A program made the translations under genes and the position numbers. From an uncultured Clostridia bacterium (lineage in GTDB: Bacteria; Bacillota; Clostridia; UMGS1883), in contig CANQKL010000003.1 of NCBI GenBank assembly GCA_947624455.1, positions 1 through 32,912 of the forward strand: a stretch of DNA of 32,912 nucleotides, in the 5' to 3' direction. How positions within the stretch are numbered: the stretch's first letter is position 1; every line of letters starts with the position of its first letter. Below are positions 1-7,758 of this stretch, one piece after another. The notes beneath the pieces were generated by a model that made no database searches, was not told the DNA's origin, and saw only the letters and a program-made list of their open reading frames with translations.

Positions 1-1
1 A

Positions 2-2323
2 ACTCAGCCTCACATTTCCACCGAGCGGGCCTACTGGTTCACTCAGGCTTATAAAAAATACGAGGGCAGCGTTGATATCCCCGTTCTGCGGGCGCTGGCC
101 TTTAAAACCTATATGGAAAACCGCAGCCTTTGCATAAACGACGGCGAGCTTATAGTAGGGGAGAAGGGTACCGGCCCCCAGTGCGCACCTACCTTCCCCG
201 AGCTTTGCTGCCACACCCTCGAGGATCTTCAGGTCATGAACGACCGGGAGCTTATAAACTTTACGGTTGACGAGGAGACTCGGCGCGTACACGCCCAGGA
301 GATAATCCCCTATTGGGAGCATCGGAGCATCCGCGAAAAGATAATGAGGTCTACCGACCAACAGTGGAAGGATTGCTACGCTGCGGGTATGTTCACTGAA
401 TTTATGGAGCAGCGAGGCCCCGGCCATACCGGCGGCGGCAACGGGTTCTACCACAAGGGATTCAGCGACTACAAAAAGGATATCGCCAGAAAAATGGCGG
501 AATTGGACTTTACCAATGACCTCAGAGCCTATGACAAGAAGGCGGAGCTGGAGGCTATGGACATAGCCTGCGACGCCATCATAATCTATGGCCGCCGTTA
601 CAGCGCCTATGCCGCCGAGTTGGCTGCAAAGGAGACAGATCCCCAGAAAAAGGCCGATCTGACCCTCATTAGCGAAAACTGCGCCGTTGTGCCTGAGTTC
701 GCTCCCAGAACTTTCCATCAGGCCTTACAGATGTACTGGTTCGTGCATATCGGCGTTACCAGCGAAGTCAATCCGTGGGACGCTTTCACGCCCGGGCGTC
801 TTGACCAGCATACCTATCCTTTCTATAAAAAGGATGTGGAGGACGGCGTCATGAACTATGACAAGGCCCGTGAACTCATGGAGTGCCTGTGGATAAAGTT
901 CAACAATCAGCCCGCGCCTCCCAAGGTGGGAATAACGCTTAAGGAGAGCGGCACCTATACGGATTTCGCAAACCTTAACACCGGCGGCATCACTCCCGAC
1001 GGCAAGGACGGCGTGAACCCCGTGAGCTATATCATTCTTGACACCATGGATGAAATGAAGCTCCTCCAGCCCTCCAGCAACGTGCAGATATCTAAAAAGA
1101 CCCCCAAGGAATTTCTCCTCCGCGCCTGTGAGATTAGCCGTAAGGGCTGGGGCCAGCCCGCCTTTTATAACACCGAGGCGATTATTCAGGAGCTGCTCAA
1201 TGCCGGAAAGTCCATTGAGGACGCCCGCTGCGGCAGCGCAACCGGCTGTGTTGAGACTGGCTGTCTGGGCAAGGAGAGCTACGTACTCACCGGCTACTTC
1301 AACACTCCAAAGGTGCTGGAGATAACCCTTAACAACGGCTATGACAAATACACCGGCAAGCAGATCGGACTGGCCACTGGCTATGCCGGGGACTATAAGA
1401 GCTATGATGAGCTTTGGGCTGCCTTTGAAAAGCAGATGAACTATTTCATCGACATCAAGATCAGGGGCAACAATATAATTGAAAAGATCTATTCCGAGTA
1501 TATGCCCGTGCCTTTCCTCAGCGTAATTATGGATGACTGCATCGAAAAGGCCACCGACTACAACTGCGGCGGCGCCAGATATAACACCAACTACATTCAA
1601 GGCGTTGGCATAGGCACCATAACCGACAGCCTCAGCGCGATAAAGTACAACGTTTTTGATAATCATAACTTTACCATGGATCAGCTTAAGGCGGCTATTG
1701 ACGCCAACTTTGAAGGCTATGAGGATATTTATAACAAGGTGGCCAATCATTCTCCCAAGTACGGTAATGACGACGATTACGCCGACGCCATCATGCAGGA
1801 CGTGTTTAATGCCTATTACGCCGCCGTCACCGGCCGTCCCACTGTAAAGGGAGGCGTCTACCGTATAGATATGCTGCCCACGACCTGCCACGTATATTTT
1901 GGCGAGGTTTGCGGCGCTCTGCCCAACGGCCGTCTGGCTGGCAAGCCTGTATCTGAGGGCATTTCTCCCGAAAAGGGAGCCGACAGAAAGGGTCCCACAG
2001 CCGTTATCAACTCCTGCGCTAAGATGGATCATCTCAAGACCGGCGGCACCCTTCTCAACCAGAAGTTCACCCCCAAGGTCGTTGAGGGCCAGGAGGGCCT
2101 GGAAAATATGGCGGCTCTGATCCGTTCCTACTTTGCAATGGACGGCCATCACATCCAGTTCAACGTTATCGACCGGGCAACTCTGCTCGACGCTCAGGCT
2201 CATCCCGAGGAGTACAAGGATCTTATCGTTCGGGTCGCGGGCTACAGCGATCATTTCCGTAACCTGAGCAAGGCCCTTCAGGACGAAATAATCAACCGCA
2301 CCGAGCAGAGCTTCAGCTGCTAA
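2..2323 (+). CDS. Glycyl radical enzyme of the PFL2/dehydratase/decarboxylase group (5' truncated by window edge); possibly trans-4-hydroxy-L-proline dehydratase-like
   Basis: Frame is open from nt 2 (TQPHISTERAYWFTQAYKKYEG...), upstream of the ORF-track ATG at 113. Active-site motif GSATGCVETGCLGKESY (CxE type) and C-terminal glycyl-radical motif VRVAGYSDHFRNLSKALQDEIINRTEQ. The HypD sub-assignment is recollection-based and uncertain. Confidence 0.9.
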   Translation, partial: TQPHISTERAYWFTQAYKKYEGSVDIPVLRALAFKTYMENRSLCINDGELIVGEKGTGPQCAPTFPELCCHTLEDLQVMNDRELINFTVDEETRRVHAQEIIPYWEHRSIREKIMRSTDQQWKDCYAAGMFTEFMEQRGPGHTGGGNGFYHKGFSDYKKDIARKMAELDFTNDLRAYDKKAELEAMDIACDAIIIYGRRYSAYAAELAAKETDPQKKADLTLISENCAVVPEFAPRTFHQALQMYWFVHIGVTSEVNPWDAFTPGRLDQHTYPFYKKDVEDGVMNYDKARELMECLWIKFNNQPAPPKVGITLKESGTYTDFANLNTGGITPDGKDGVNPVSYIILDTMDEMKLLQPSSNVQISKKTPKEFLLRACEISRKGWGQPAFYNTEAIIQELLNAGKSIEDARCGSATGCVETGCLGKESYVLTGYFNTPKVLEITLNNGYDKYTGKQIGLATGYAGDYKSYDELWAAFEKQMNYFIDIKIRGNNIIEKIYSEYMPVPFLSVIMDDCIEKATDYNCGGARYNTNYIQGVGIGTITDSLSAIKYNVFDNHNFTMDQLKAAIDANFEGYEDIYNKVANHSPKYGNDDDYADAIMQDVFNAYYAAVTGRPTVKGGVYRIDMLPTTCHVYFGEVCGALPNGRLAGKPVSEGISPEKGADRKGPTAVINSCAKMDHLKTGGTLLNQKFTPKVVEGQEGLENMAALIRSYFAMDGHHIQFNVIDRATLLDAQAHPEEYKDLIVRVAGYSDHFRNLSKALQDEIINRTEQSFSC

Positions 2324-2398
2324 GTTAAAATTTGGCAAAGTCCGTCAAATTCAGATTTTTTCCTACATTATAATTTTATAACAATACTGTAACAAGGC

Positions 2399-2427
2399 TT
2401 GACTTTTTTACAATTTTAGTGTAAGAT
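2399..2427 (+). promoter_or_regulatory. Putative sigma-A promoter for the 83-aa ORF (TTGACT-17-TAAGAT)
   Basis: TTGACT at 2399-2404, 17-nt spacer, TAAGAT at 2422-2427, in the AT-rich gap before the GTG start at 2476. Confidence 0.6.
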
Positions 2428-2475
2428 AAAGTGTAGGCAGAACGATGCCTAAATAAAGACGAGGAGGTTTTCAAA

Positions 2476-2727
2476 GTGGCAAAATTTGAAATCCACGATC
2501 TTGACGTGGCAGCTTTTGTGAAGGAGCTCAACAACTGCAAGGGCGAGGTCATAATGACCACTCCCGAGGGAGATTCCATCAATCTCCAGTCCGCTTTCTG
2601 CCGTGTGATCGGTATAATGAAGATCGTTGAGGGCGGTAAGCTCAGCAAGGCCACTATCGAGTGCAAGGATCCCGAGGATGAAAGCCGTATGTTTAAGCTC
2701 AATCTTTACGGCCACGCCGCCGAATGA
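2476..2727 (+). CDS. Small conserved protein (83 aa); weak resemblance to HPr-like fold proteins without the phospho-His site
   Basis: GTG start preceded by GAGGAGG; promoter upstream and strong hairpin downstream. HPr-like resemblance is by eye only. Confidence 0.7.
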   Translation: MAKFEIHDLDVAAFVKELNNCKGEVIMTTPEGDSINLQSAFCRVIGIMKIVEGGKLSKATIECKDPEDESRMFKLNLYGHAAE

Positions 2728-2746
2728 TCCGATACTTAAATCAGGT

Positions 2747-2776
2747 AAGCGCCTGTGTCATTTGACACAGGCGCTT
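2747..2776 (+). terminator. Perfect 14-bp hairpin (AAGCGCCTGTGTCA-TT-TGACACAGGCGCTT), no T-tract
   Basis: Exact inverted repeat immediately downstream of the 83-aa ORF. Confidence 0.6.
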
Positions 2777-2814
2777 CAGTCTGCCAATAAATTCGCTATG
2801 TAACCTGGAGGCAC

Positions 2815-3295
2815 GGGGGCTGTCCAAAAAATCGTGCAGAACGGCATCGAAACAAGCGTTGCATCGCTTGTTCTGATTTCTTCAAAATCAGAACAATGGC
2901 TCGCGCCGCTGTTCCTCCTTTTCCCCACAAACAACTTCGTTGTTTGTGGGGCGTTGGCACATAAAACTCGCAAAAGGTTGTTAGTGAGCCAAAGCCGCAG
3001 CGAGGGCCGTTTTAGGCCCGAAGCAGGCGACGCGAACGTGACCTTTTGCGAAAAGGAGGAGCAAGCCTTCGCGCGACGACATTTTTTCGAAAGAAAAAAG
3101 CGTCGGAGCAAAGACAGGCTTTGCTCCGACGCCGCCGAGCGGTGATTTTCGTTCGTAGTCCAAGGGCATAAAATGAGAAAATTCGCTCGTAAGGGCGAAT
3201 TTTCTACATTAATACGTTATTTAATTGACTGCTTACATAATGCTATAATTTACCTTAAACGCCCTTGGACGATCTGCGCCATTTTTTACAGCCCC
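2815..3295. repeat. Hairpin-rich non-coding element with imperfect inverted ends (GGGGGCTGTCCAAAAAATCGTGCAGA ... TCTGCGCCATTTTTTACAGCCCC)
   Basis: Left end 2815-2840 resembles the reverse complement of 3273-3295. The interior holds many perfect stem-loops: AACAAGCG/CGCTTGTT, GTTCTGATTT/AAATCAGAAC, CCCCACAAACAAC/GTTGTTTGTGGGG, GCGTCGGAGCAAAG/CTTTGCTCCGACGC (3100-3132), AGAAAATTCGC/GCGAATTTTCT. A related module lies near 23970-24102 on the other strand. Confidence 0.7.
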
Positions 3296-3322
3296 TCACA
3301 CAGGTAGTCTTGCTTTTGTCCC

Positions 3323-3352
3323 GTATAAAGCCGCTTCCCGCTGTGCATAATA
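3323..3352 (+). promoter_or_regulatory. Putative sigma-G/sigma-F-type promoter of sigG (GTATA-18-CATAATA)
   Basis: GTATA 3323-3327, 18-nt spacer, CATAATA 3346-3352. Resembles the sigma-G consensus; sits just upstream of the RBS AAGGGGG (3361-3367) and ATG 3379. Confidence 0.5.
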
Positions 3353-3378
3353 ATGTCAGCAAGGGGGTATATGTTTTG

Positions 3379-4149
3379 ATGACAAGCAAGGTTGAGATAT
3401 GCGGAGTCAATACATCAAAGCTGCCGACGCTGACAGCGGAAGAAAAAAAGGAGCTTTTTCCCAAAATAAAGGCTGGCGATCGGACGGCCCGTGACAAGTT
3501 CATTAAGGGAAATCTGCGGCTGGTGCTTAGCATTATCGGTCGCTTCAATAACCGCGGCGAATATGTGGACGATTTGTTTCAGGTGGGCTGCGTGGGACTT
3601 ATCAAGGCTATCGACAATTTTGACCTGAGCCAGAACGTACAGTTTTCCACCTACGCCGTGCCTATGATAATCGGCGAGATACGCCGTTATCTGAGGGACA
3701 ACAATTCCGTACGGGTCAGCCGCTCGCTCCGGGATATAGCCTATAAAGCCCTGTGCGTCAAGGAAAAACTCATAAACCGTACCCAGCGGGAGCCGACCAT
3801 AGATGAAATAGCCAAAGAGCTGGATCTGCCAAAAACCGATGTTGTGATGGCTTTGGACGCGGTACAGGAGCCTATATCTCTGTTTGAGCCGGTTTATCAC
3901 GATGGGGGAGACACGGTTTTTGTCATGGATCAGGTCAGCGACGATAAAAACCTGGACGAAGTGTGGATAGAGCAGATATCGCTGAGAGAGGCGCTGAATA
4001 AGCTGCCAAAGAAGGAGCATACAATCATTGATCTAAGGTTTTTCAAGGGTAGGACTCAGACCGAGGTGGCGGGCGAGATAGGAATAAGCCAGGCCCAGGT
4101 CAGCCGCATTGAAAAGAGCGCAATAGAGCATCTGAGAAAAAGCCTGTAA
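3379..4149 (+). CDS. sigG: RNA polymerase sporulation sigma factor SigG
   Basis: MTSKVEICGVNTSKLPTL...GNLRLVLSIIGRFNNRGEYVDDLFQVGCVGLIKAIDNFDLSQNVQFSTYAVPMIIGEIRRYLRDNNSVRVSRSLRDIAYKAL; the KVEICGV-TSKLP N-terminus is characteristic of SigG. The true start is the internal Met at 3379, not 3265. Confidence 0.93.
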   Translation: MTSKVEICGVNTSKLPTLTAEEKKELFPKIKAGDRTARDKFIKGNLRLVLSIIGRFNNRGEYVDDLFQVGCVGLIKAIDNFDLSQNVQFSTYAVPMIIGEIRRYLRDNNSVRVSRSLRDIAYKALCVKEKLINRTQREPTIDEIAKELDLPKTDVVMALDAVQEPISLFEPVYHDGGDTVFVMDQVSDDKNLDEVWIEQISLREALNKLPKKEHTIIDLRFFKGRTQTEVAGEIGISQAQVSRIEKSAIEHLRKSL

Positions 4150-4164
4150 GAGGTCCTCATAAAA

Positions 4165-4291
4165 GGAATAACCGTGGCTTCCACGGTTATTCCAGAGCGC
4201 TGACCTTTATCAACGCTCTTCAAAGGGGAACCCGAACGGTTCCCCTTTGAGAAAACCTCTCCGCATCGGGCGCTTTCGCTTACGAAATATC
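4165..4291. repeat. Left part of a contiguous hairpin array (H1 4165-4193, H2 4194-4219, H3 4220-4250, left part of H4 4265-4291)
   Basis: H1 GGAATAACCGTGG-CTT-CCACGGTTATTCC (13 bp perfect). H2 AGAGCG..TGA/TCA..CGCTCT (imperfect). H3 TCAAAGGGGAACC-CGAAC-GGTTCCCCTTTGA (13 bp perfect). H4 is interrupted by the IS. Confidence 0.75.
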
Positions 4292-4338
4292 GGCTCTATG
4301 TCAAGAATAGTGGTGTAAAATCCTGCAAAGAATTTACG

Positions 4339-4372
4339 AAACAGGTTTCGGCTCAAGCCGAGGCCTGTTTTT
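4339..4372 (+). terminator. Hairpin with T-tract inside the IS left end
   Basis: AAACAGG..CGGCT..AGCCG..CCTGTTTTT; could block read-through entering the IS from the sigG side. Confidence 0.5.
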
Positions 4373-4380
4373 CATATGGA

Positions 4381-5595
4381 TTATGCCACGCCTTGTTTGC
4401 TATCTTGCCAATAAAACATAAATAATATTCGATTTCGAAATCTCTTGAAGTTCCTGTAGCCATAAGCATTGCGTTTCAAGACCTTGATTTTGTTGTTGCA
4501 CCCTTCCGTAAAGCCGTTTGTGTACCCATATTTAAAGGAATTCAGTATACCTTTTCCCCAAGCGATAAACGTGTTTCCACAGTTTTCGTACTCAATTAGC
4601 CCACTGTTTTGCGCCTCAAGTATCCAAGCGCCCATGAGTTTGGCTGAACTTTCCGGCTCTTTTGCATCCAGAACTTCATAAAACCGCTCCTTTAGATGAT
4701 ACGCCTGACGAAGCTCGTGGGAGAGATACAGCATTGCCTCCACAAGTTCCCGCTCGTATTTCGTAAGTTTCCTCCCTCGCTTTGTGAGCAGCCTCTTAGA
4801 GTGTTTTAACAGCTTCCTGTACTTTCCCCCCAGCCGCTTTTGCTCCCTCTTCCTAACCGCCTCAAATGCCCATACGCACTGTCGGACAAAGTGATATTTG
4901 TCCACAATCTGTGCGGCGTTTTTGAAATAAGTATCAGCCAAATCGGCATAAGGTCTCCACATATCTGACACAAAAAACTTTACCTTATCCCGTTTTTCCT
5001 TGCCATATCCTCTCAAATACTCGATTAGGTGGCTGTTATTTCTGTCCGGCAGAATATCCAATACCCGTCCATGCGCCGGATCGGTAAGTATGCACTGGTA
5101 CTTATGAGTGCCGGTATTGCCTTTGAATTCATCTATGGCGAAAACCTCCGGAAGTCCGGTGGGATGGGGCATTTCCACCGCGTCGAATATCCTGATAACA
5201 GAGGAAATTGAAATACTATTATCCCTTGCCACGGAGGAGAAGGAACGTTCGTTGCTCAAAGCCTCAATAATCTTAGAGATAAAGCGCAGCGTCATTTGTC
5301 GGCGGCGGGCGACAAAGGTGTTTTTCTCGGGGAAGCACTTGCCGCAGCCGGTGCAGCGATATCTGCGGCGACGATAGGCCAGAGTGAGGCTGCGTCCGGC
5401 GACTGACAGATCCTTTATGTGACGGACGCGGTAGTCGTGGACACGGGAAGTCTTGCAGCCGCAGGCCGGGCAGATGTGTTCTGTTACGGGCATTTCTATA
5501 TGAACCGTCAACCTGTTTTCGGCGGTTTCAATATTTCTTACTATTACCCCTTGAAAATCGAGAATTTGTGTTGTATAATTATTGTTAGAGAGCAT
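4381..5595 (-). CDS. ISL3-family transposase
   Basis: CxxC zinc-binding N-terminus (HICPACGCKTSRVHDYRVRHIKDLSVAGR; YRCTGCGKCFPE), then FAIDEFKGNTGTHKYQCILTDPAHGRVLDILPDRN, FFVSDMWRPYADLADTYFKNAAQIVDKYHFVRQ, YTNGFTEGCNNKIKVLKRNAYGYRNFKRFRNRI. Start likely the Met at 5595; the ORF track extends to 5772, beyond the IS end. Confidence 0.9.
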   Translation of the reverse strand: MLSNNNYTTQILDFQGVIVRNIETAENRLTVHIEMPVTEHICPACGCKTSRVHDYRVRHIKDLSVAGRSLTLAYRRRRYRCTGCGKCFPEKNTFVARRRQMTLRFISKIIEALSNERSFSSVARDNSISISSVIRIFDAVEMPHPTGLPEVFAIDEFKGNTGTHKYQCILTDPAHGRVLDILPDRNNSHLIEYLRGYGKEKRDKVKFFVSDMWRPYADLADTYFKNAAQIVDKYHFVRQCVWAFEAVRKREQKRLGGKYRKLLKHSKRLLTKRGRKLTKYERELVEAMLYLSHELRQAYHLKERFYEVLDAKEPESSAKLMGAWILEAQNSGLIEYENCGNTFIAWGKGILNSFKYGYTNGFTEGCNNKIKVLKRNAYGYRNFKRFRNRILFMFYWQDSKQGVA

Positions 5596-5728
5596 ATTTG
5601 TTTCCTCCTGTCTGGATTTAGGGGTAAATTCATTATACAGGATTTTTTCCAAATATGCTCTCTCTTTTTTGCTTTTTTGAGAGACGGTTTTTGGGACACC
5701 ACTATTTATAGTATAGAACCGAAATATC

Positions 5729-5801
5729 CCGATTAAAGTATGAAATCCCGGGTACACGCCCCGGGATTTCATACTTTATATCGAAAGGGAACTCCCTTTC
5801 G
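5729..5801. repeat. Right part of the hairpin array (rest of H4, H5 5735-5777, H6 5782-5801)
   Basis: H5 AAAGTATGAAATCCCGGG-TACACGC-CCCGGGATTTCATACTTT (18 bp perfect). H6 CGAAAGGGA-AC-TCCCTTTCG (9 bp perfect). Confidence 0.8.
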
Positions 5802-5832
5802 AGCTATTCCCCTGATTTAGAGGGTTATAATT

Positions 5833-5854
5833 ATGATGCCTGTATGATGCCTGT
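5833..5854 (+). repeat. Perfect 11-bp tandem duplication (ATGATGCCTGT x2)
   Basis: ATGATGCCTGTATGATGCCTGT read directly. Confidence 0.85.
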
Positions 5855-5870
5855 TCTATTTTACCGTCCG

Positions 5871-7625
5871 TCAGGAGAGGTCGATAACTCCGACAGGCAC
5901 ATCTTCTTTGCCGACGGCGGGAGTATCGTTCCAAACAGTGGTTTCGGTTCCGTCTACCTCGGGGAAGTCAGCGTCGGAAAAGTCGGGAGAATCGTTCTCG
6001 TTGAGCTGAGAGGTCATGCCGTTTATTCCGGTAGGCTCCACGCTGTCATTGAGGGGCTTTACGTCCTCTCCGTAGCCGCCCAGTACTATGACGCCGTCGC
6101 CGTTGCCCTTGACGGTCACATTATGCACCAGTATATCGCTGTCGTCATAACCGTCCTTTACCGCCACGGCCCGAAGGATGCAGCTGTATTCTACCTGAAT
6201 GGAGGAACGGTATACCGTGCCGTAGGTTCTGGGATCGGAGCCGTCCAGCGTGTAGAAGATCGTTGCGCCGCTGGTGCTGGTGCGGAGAGTGACGCGGGTG
6301 TAGTCGGTGTATTTAGTGTCGCTGGCGGTGGGAGTAGCGACCTTGCTGTTGTAACTGAGGGTGTAGGTCTCGACCTCGCTGGGAGCATAGCCCTTCTTAG
6401 CGGCCATGATCTTAAGCACGCAGTTGTTGGGAATGGTTATAGAACTGCCGGAGCTGACCTTTTTGTCTTTAGTTGTGGGATCGTCGCCATCGGTAGTATA
6501 GTAAATGTAAGAGCCGGAGGTGCCGGTGAGCTTTACCTTTTTATTGGTGGTACTGTTATAAGACGTCACCAGAGTCATGGTAATGGGGAACCGGGCCGGT
6601 TCGCTATCCTCATAGCCGCTCTTAACAGCGATAGCGCGGATGTAGGTGGTGCCGGGCTGATCTATGATTATGCCGCTGCTGGTATACTTGTAGTCGTCGA
6701 TCGTGGGAGTGCCGCCGTCAATGGTATAGTAGATCGTTGCTCCGCTGGTGGCAGACCGGAGAGTGACCTTTATACCGCCGTCAACAGCGGTCTGGGTGGC
6801 GGTGACCTCGGCGCAGGTGGGGCCGTTGATCTCGGCGGTGTAGACCCTGCTGGGAGCGTAGCCGGGCTTGCAAACTATGAGCTTAAGGGTGCAGGCCTTA
6901 GTTATCCTGATGCCGCTGGAAGTGTACTTCTTACAGCTGCCGGAGGCCTTGGCCACAGGATCGGAGCCGTCGGTGGTGTAATAGTAGGTGCAGTTACTGG
7001 AAGGCCCGCTGAGCTTCACGGTTGTGGTGCTGCCTGAAACGGTAGTGCGGGCGTCGGGCTTGCCGGTAAACTGGGGAATGTCCACATAGGCCACGGCCAC
7101 AGGGCTGTTCTGGTAGCTGCTGCGAACGGCTATGGCTTTTATGTAGCAGCTCTCACTTACCACGATGCCGCTGCTGGAGTATCTCTTGTCCGAGGTGGTG
7201 GGAGTGGAGCCGTCTGTCGTGTAATATATGGTGGAGCCGGAGGAGGTGATAGTCACCTTTTTGCCCCCGTCAACGTTGGTGGACTTAAAGGTGGGCGTGG
7301 CGGCCCGGGCCTTAGTCACGGTAACGGTGTAGTAGCCGACGGGACTGTATTCCCCGCCGTCGTAAGCCACGGCTCTTACCTCACAGGAGGAGGTGACCTT
7401 CACCGAGCTGGAATATTTCTTGCTGGAGGTGGTGGGGTCGCTGCCGTTGGTAGTGTAGTAAATTTTTGCGCCCTTAGAATCGCTTCTGAGGGTAAAGGTG
7501 GCGCTGCCGGTAGTGGTAGTCACAGAGATGTTGGGGGTTGAAACCGAGCTGTCTTCTGCCAAGGCGCAGACTGGCAATGCCAGTACCGTGACGGCAAAAA
7601 CAGCGGCGATCAGCTTTTTGATCAT
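5871..7625 (-). CDS. Secreted protein with about six chitobiase/beta-hexosaminidase C-terminal-like (CHB_HEX_C-type) repeats
   Basis: Signal peptide MIKKLIAAVFAVTVLALPVCALAED; repeated cores YYTTNGSDPTTSSKKYSS, YYTTDGSTPTTSDKRYSS, YYTTDGSDPVAKASGSCKKYTS, YYTIDGGTPTIDDYKYTS, YYTTDGDDPTTKDKKVSS, FYTLDGSDPRTYGTVYRS. RBS AAGGAGAGAAGG. Confidence 0.88.
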   Translation of the reverse strand: MIKKLIAAVFAVTVLALPVCALAEDSSVSTPNISVTTTTGSATFTLRSDSKGAKIYYTTNGSDPTTSSKKYSSSVKVTSSCEVRAVAYDGGEYSPVGYYTVTVTKARAATPTFKSTNVDGGKKVTITSSGSTIYYTTDGSTPTTSDKRYSSSGIVVSESCYIKAIAVRSSYQNSPVAVAYVDIPQFTGKPDARTTVSGSTTTVKLSGPSSNCTYYYTTDGSDPVAKASGSCKKYTSSGIRITKACTLKLIVCKPGYAPSRVYTAEINGPTCAEVTATQTAVDGGIKVTLRSATSGATIYYTIDGGTPTIDDYKYTSSGIIIDQPGTTYIRAIAVKSGYEDSEPARFPITMTLVTSYNSTTNKKVKLTGTSGSYIYYTTDGDDPTTKDKKVSSGSSITIPNNCVLKIMAAKKGYAPSEVETYTLSYNSKVATPTASDTKYTDYTRVTLRTSTSGATIFYTLDGSDPRTYGTVYRSSIQVEYSCILRAVAVKDGYDDSDILVHNVTVKGNGDGVIVLGGYGEDVKPLNDSVEPTGINGMTSQLNENDSPDFSDADFPEVDGTETTVWNDTPAVGKEDVPVGVIDLS

Positions 7626-7758
7626 ATTCCTTCTCTCCTTAAAACAAAGTTATTTCAGGCTGCAACTACAACCTGTAGTATTATATATGTTAAGTATAAC
7701 ACAATTTGTTGGAAAATGGAAGAGCTTTTTTTAATTGTAACTGTATTTTAAACTATAA

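Larger units (their letters stand above)
4292..5720 (-). mobile_element. Intact ISL3-family insertion sequence, 1429 bp, with an 8-bp TSD
   Basis: Imperfect terminal inverted repeats GGCTCTATGTCAAGAATAGTGGTGT (left) and GGTTCTATACTATAAATAGTGGTGT (right, reverse complement). Flanked by identical GAAATATC at 4284-4291 and 5721-5728. Encodes one ISL3-type transposase. Confidence 0.93.

Noticed and set aside
725-2338. 537-aa minus-strand ORF opposite the glycyl radical enzyme
   Set aside because: Shadow ORF; the plus strand encodes a clear GRE with active-site and radical motifs.
2834-3145. ORFs of 103 aa (+), 111 aa (-) and 62 aa (-) within 2776-3169
   Set aside because: They translate hairpin arms of the non-coding element; no RBS or protein-like character.
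4292-5720. IS-associated guide RNA system (IS200/IS605 OMEGA or HEARO type)
   Set aside because: The transposase is ISL3-like with TIRs and an 8-bp TSD; no TnpB/IscB ORF is present.
4165-5801. CRISPR array
   Set aside because: The hairpins differ in sequence; there are no identical direct repeats, regular spacers or cas genes.
5844-7037. 397-aa plus-strand ORF opposite the CHB_HEX-repeat protein
   Set aside because: Its Gly/Ala/Val-rich repeats mirror the repetitive sense gene; it begins within the 11-bp tandem duplication with no good RBS.
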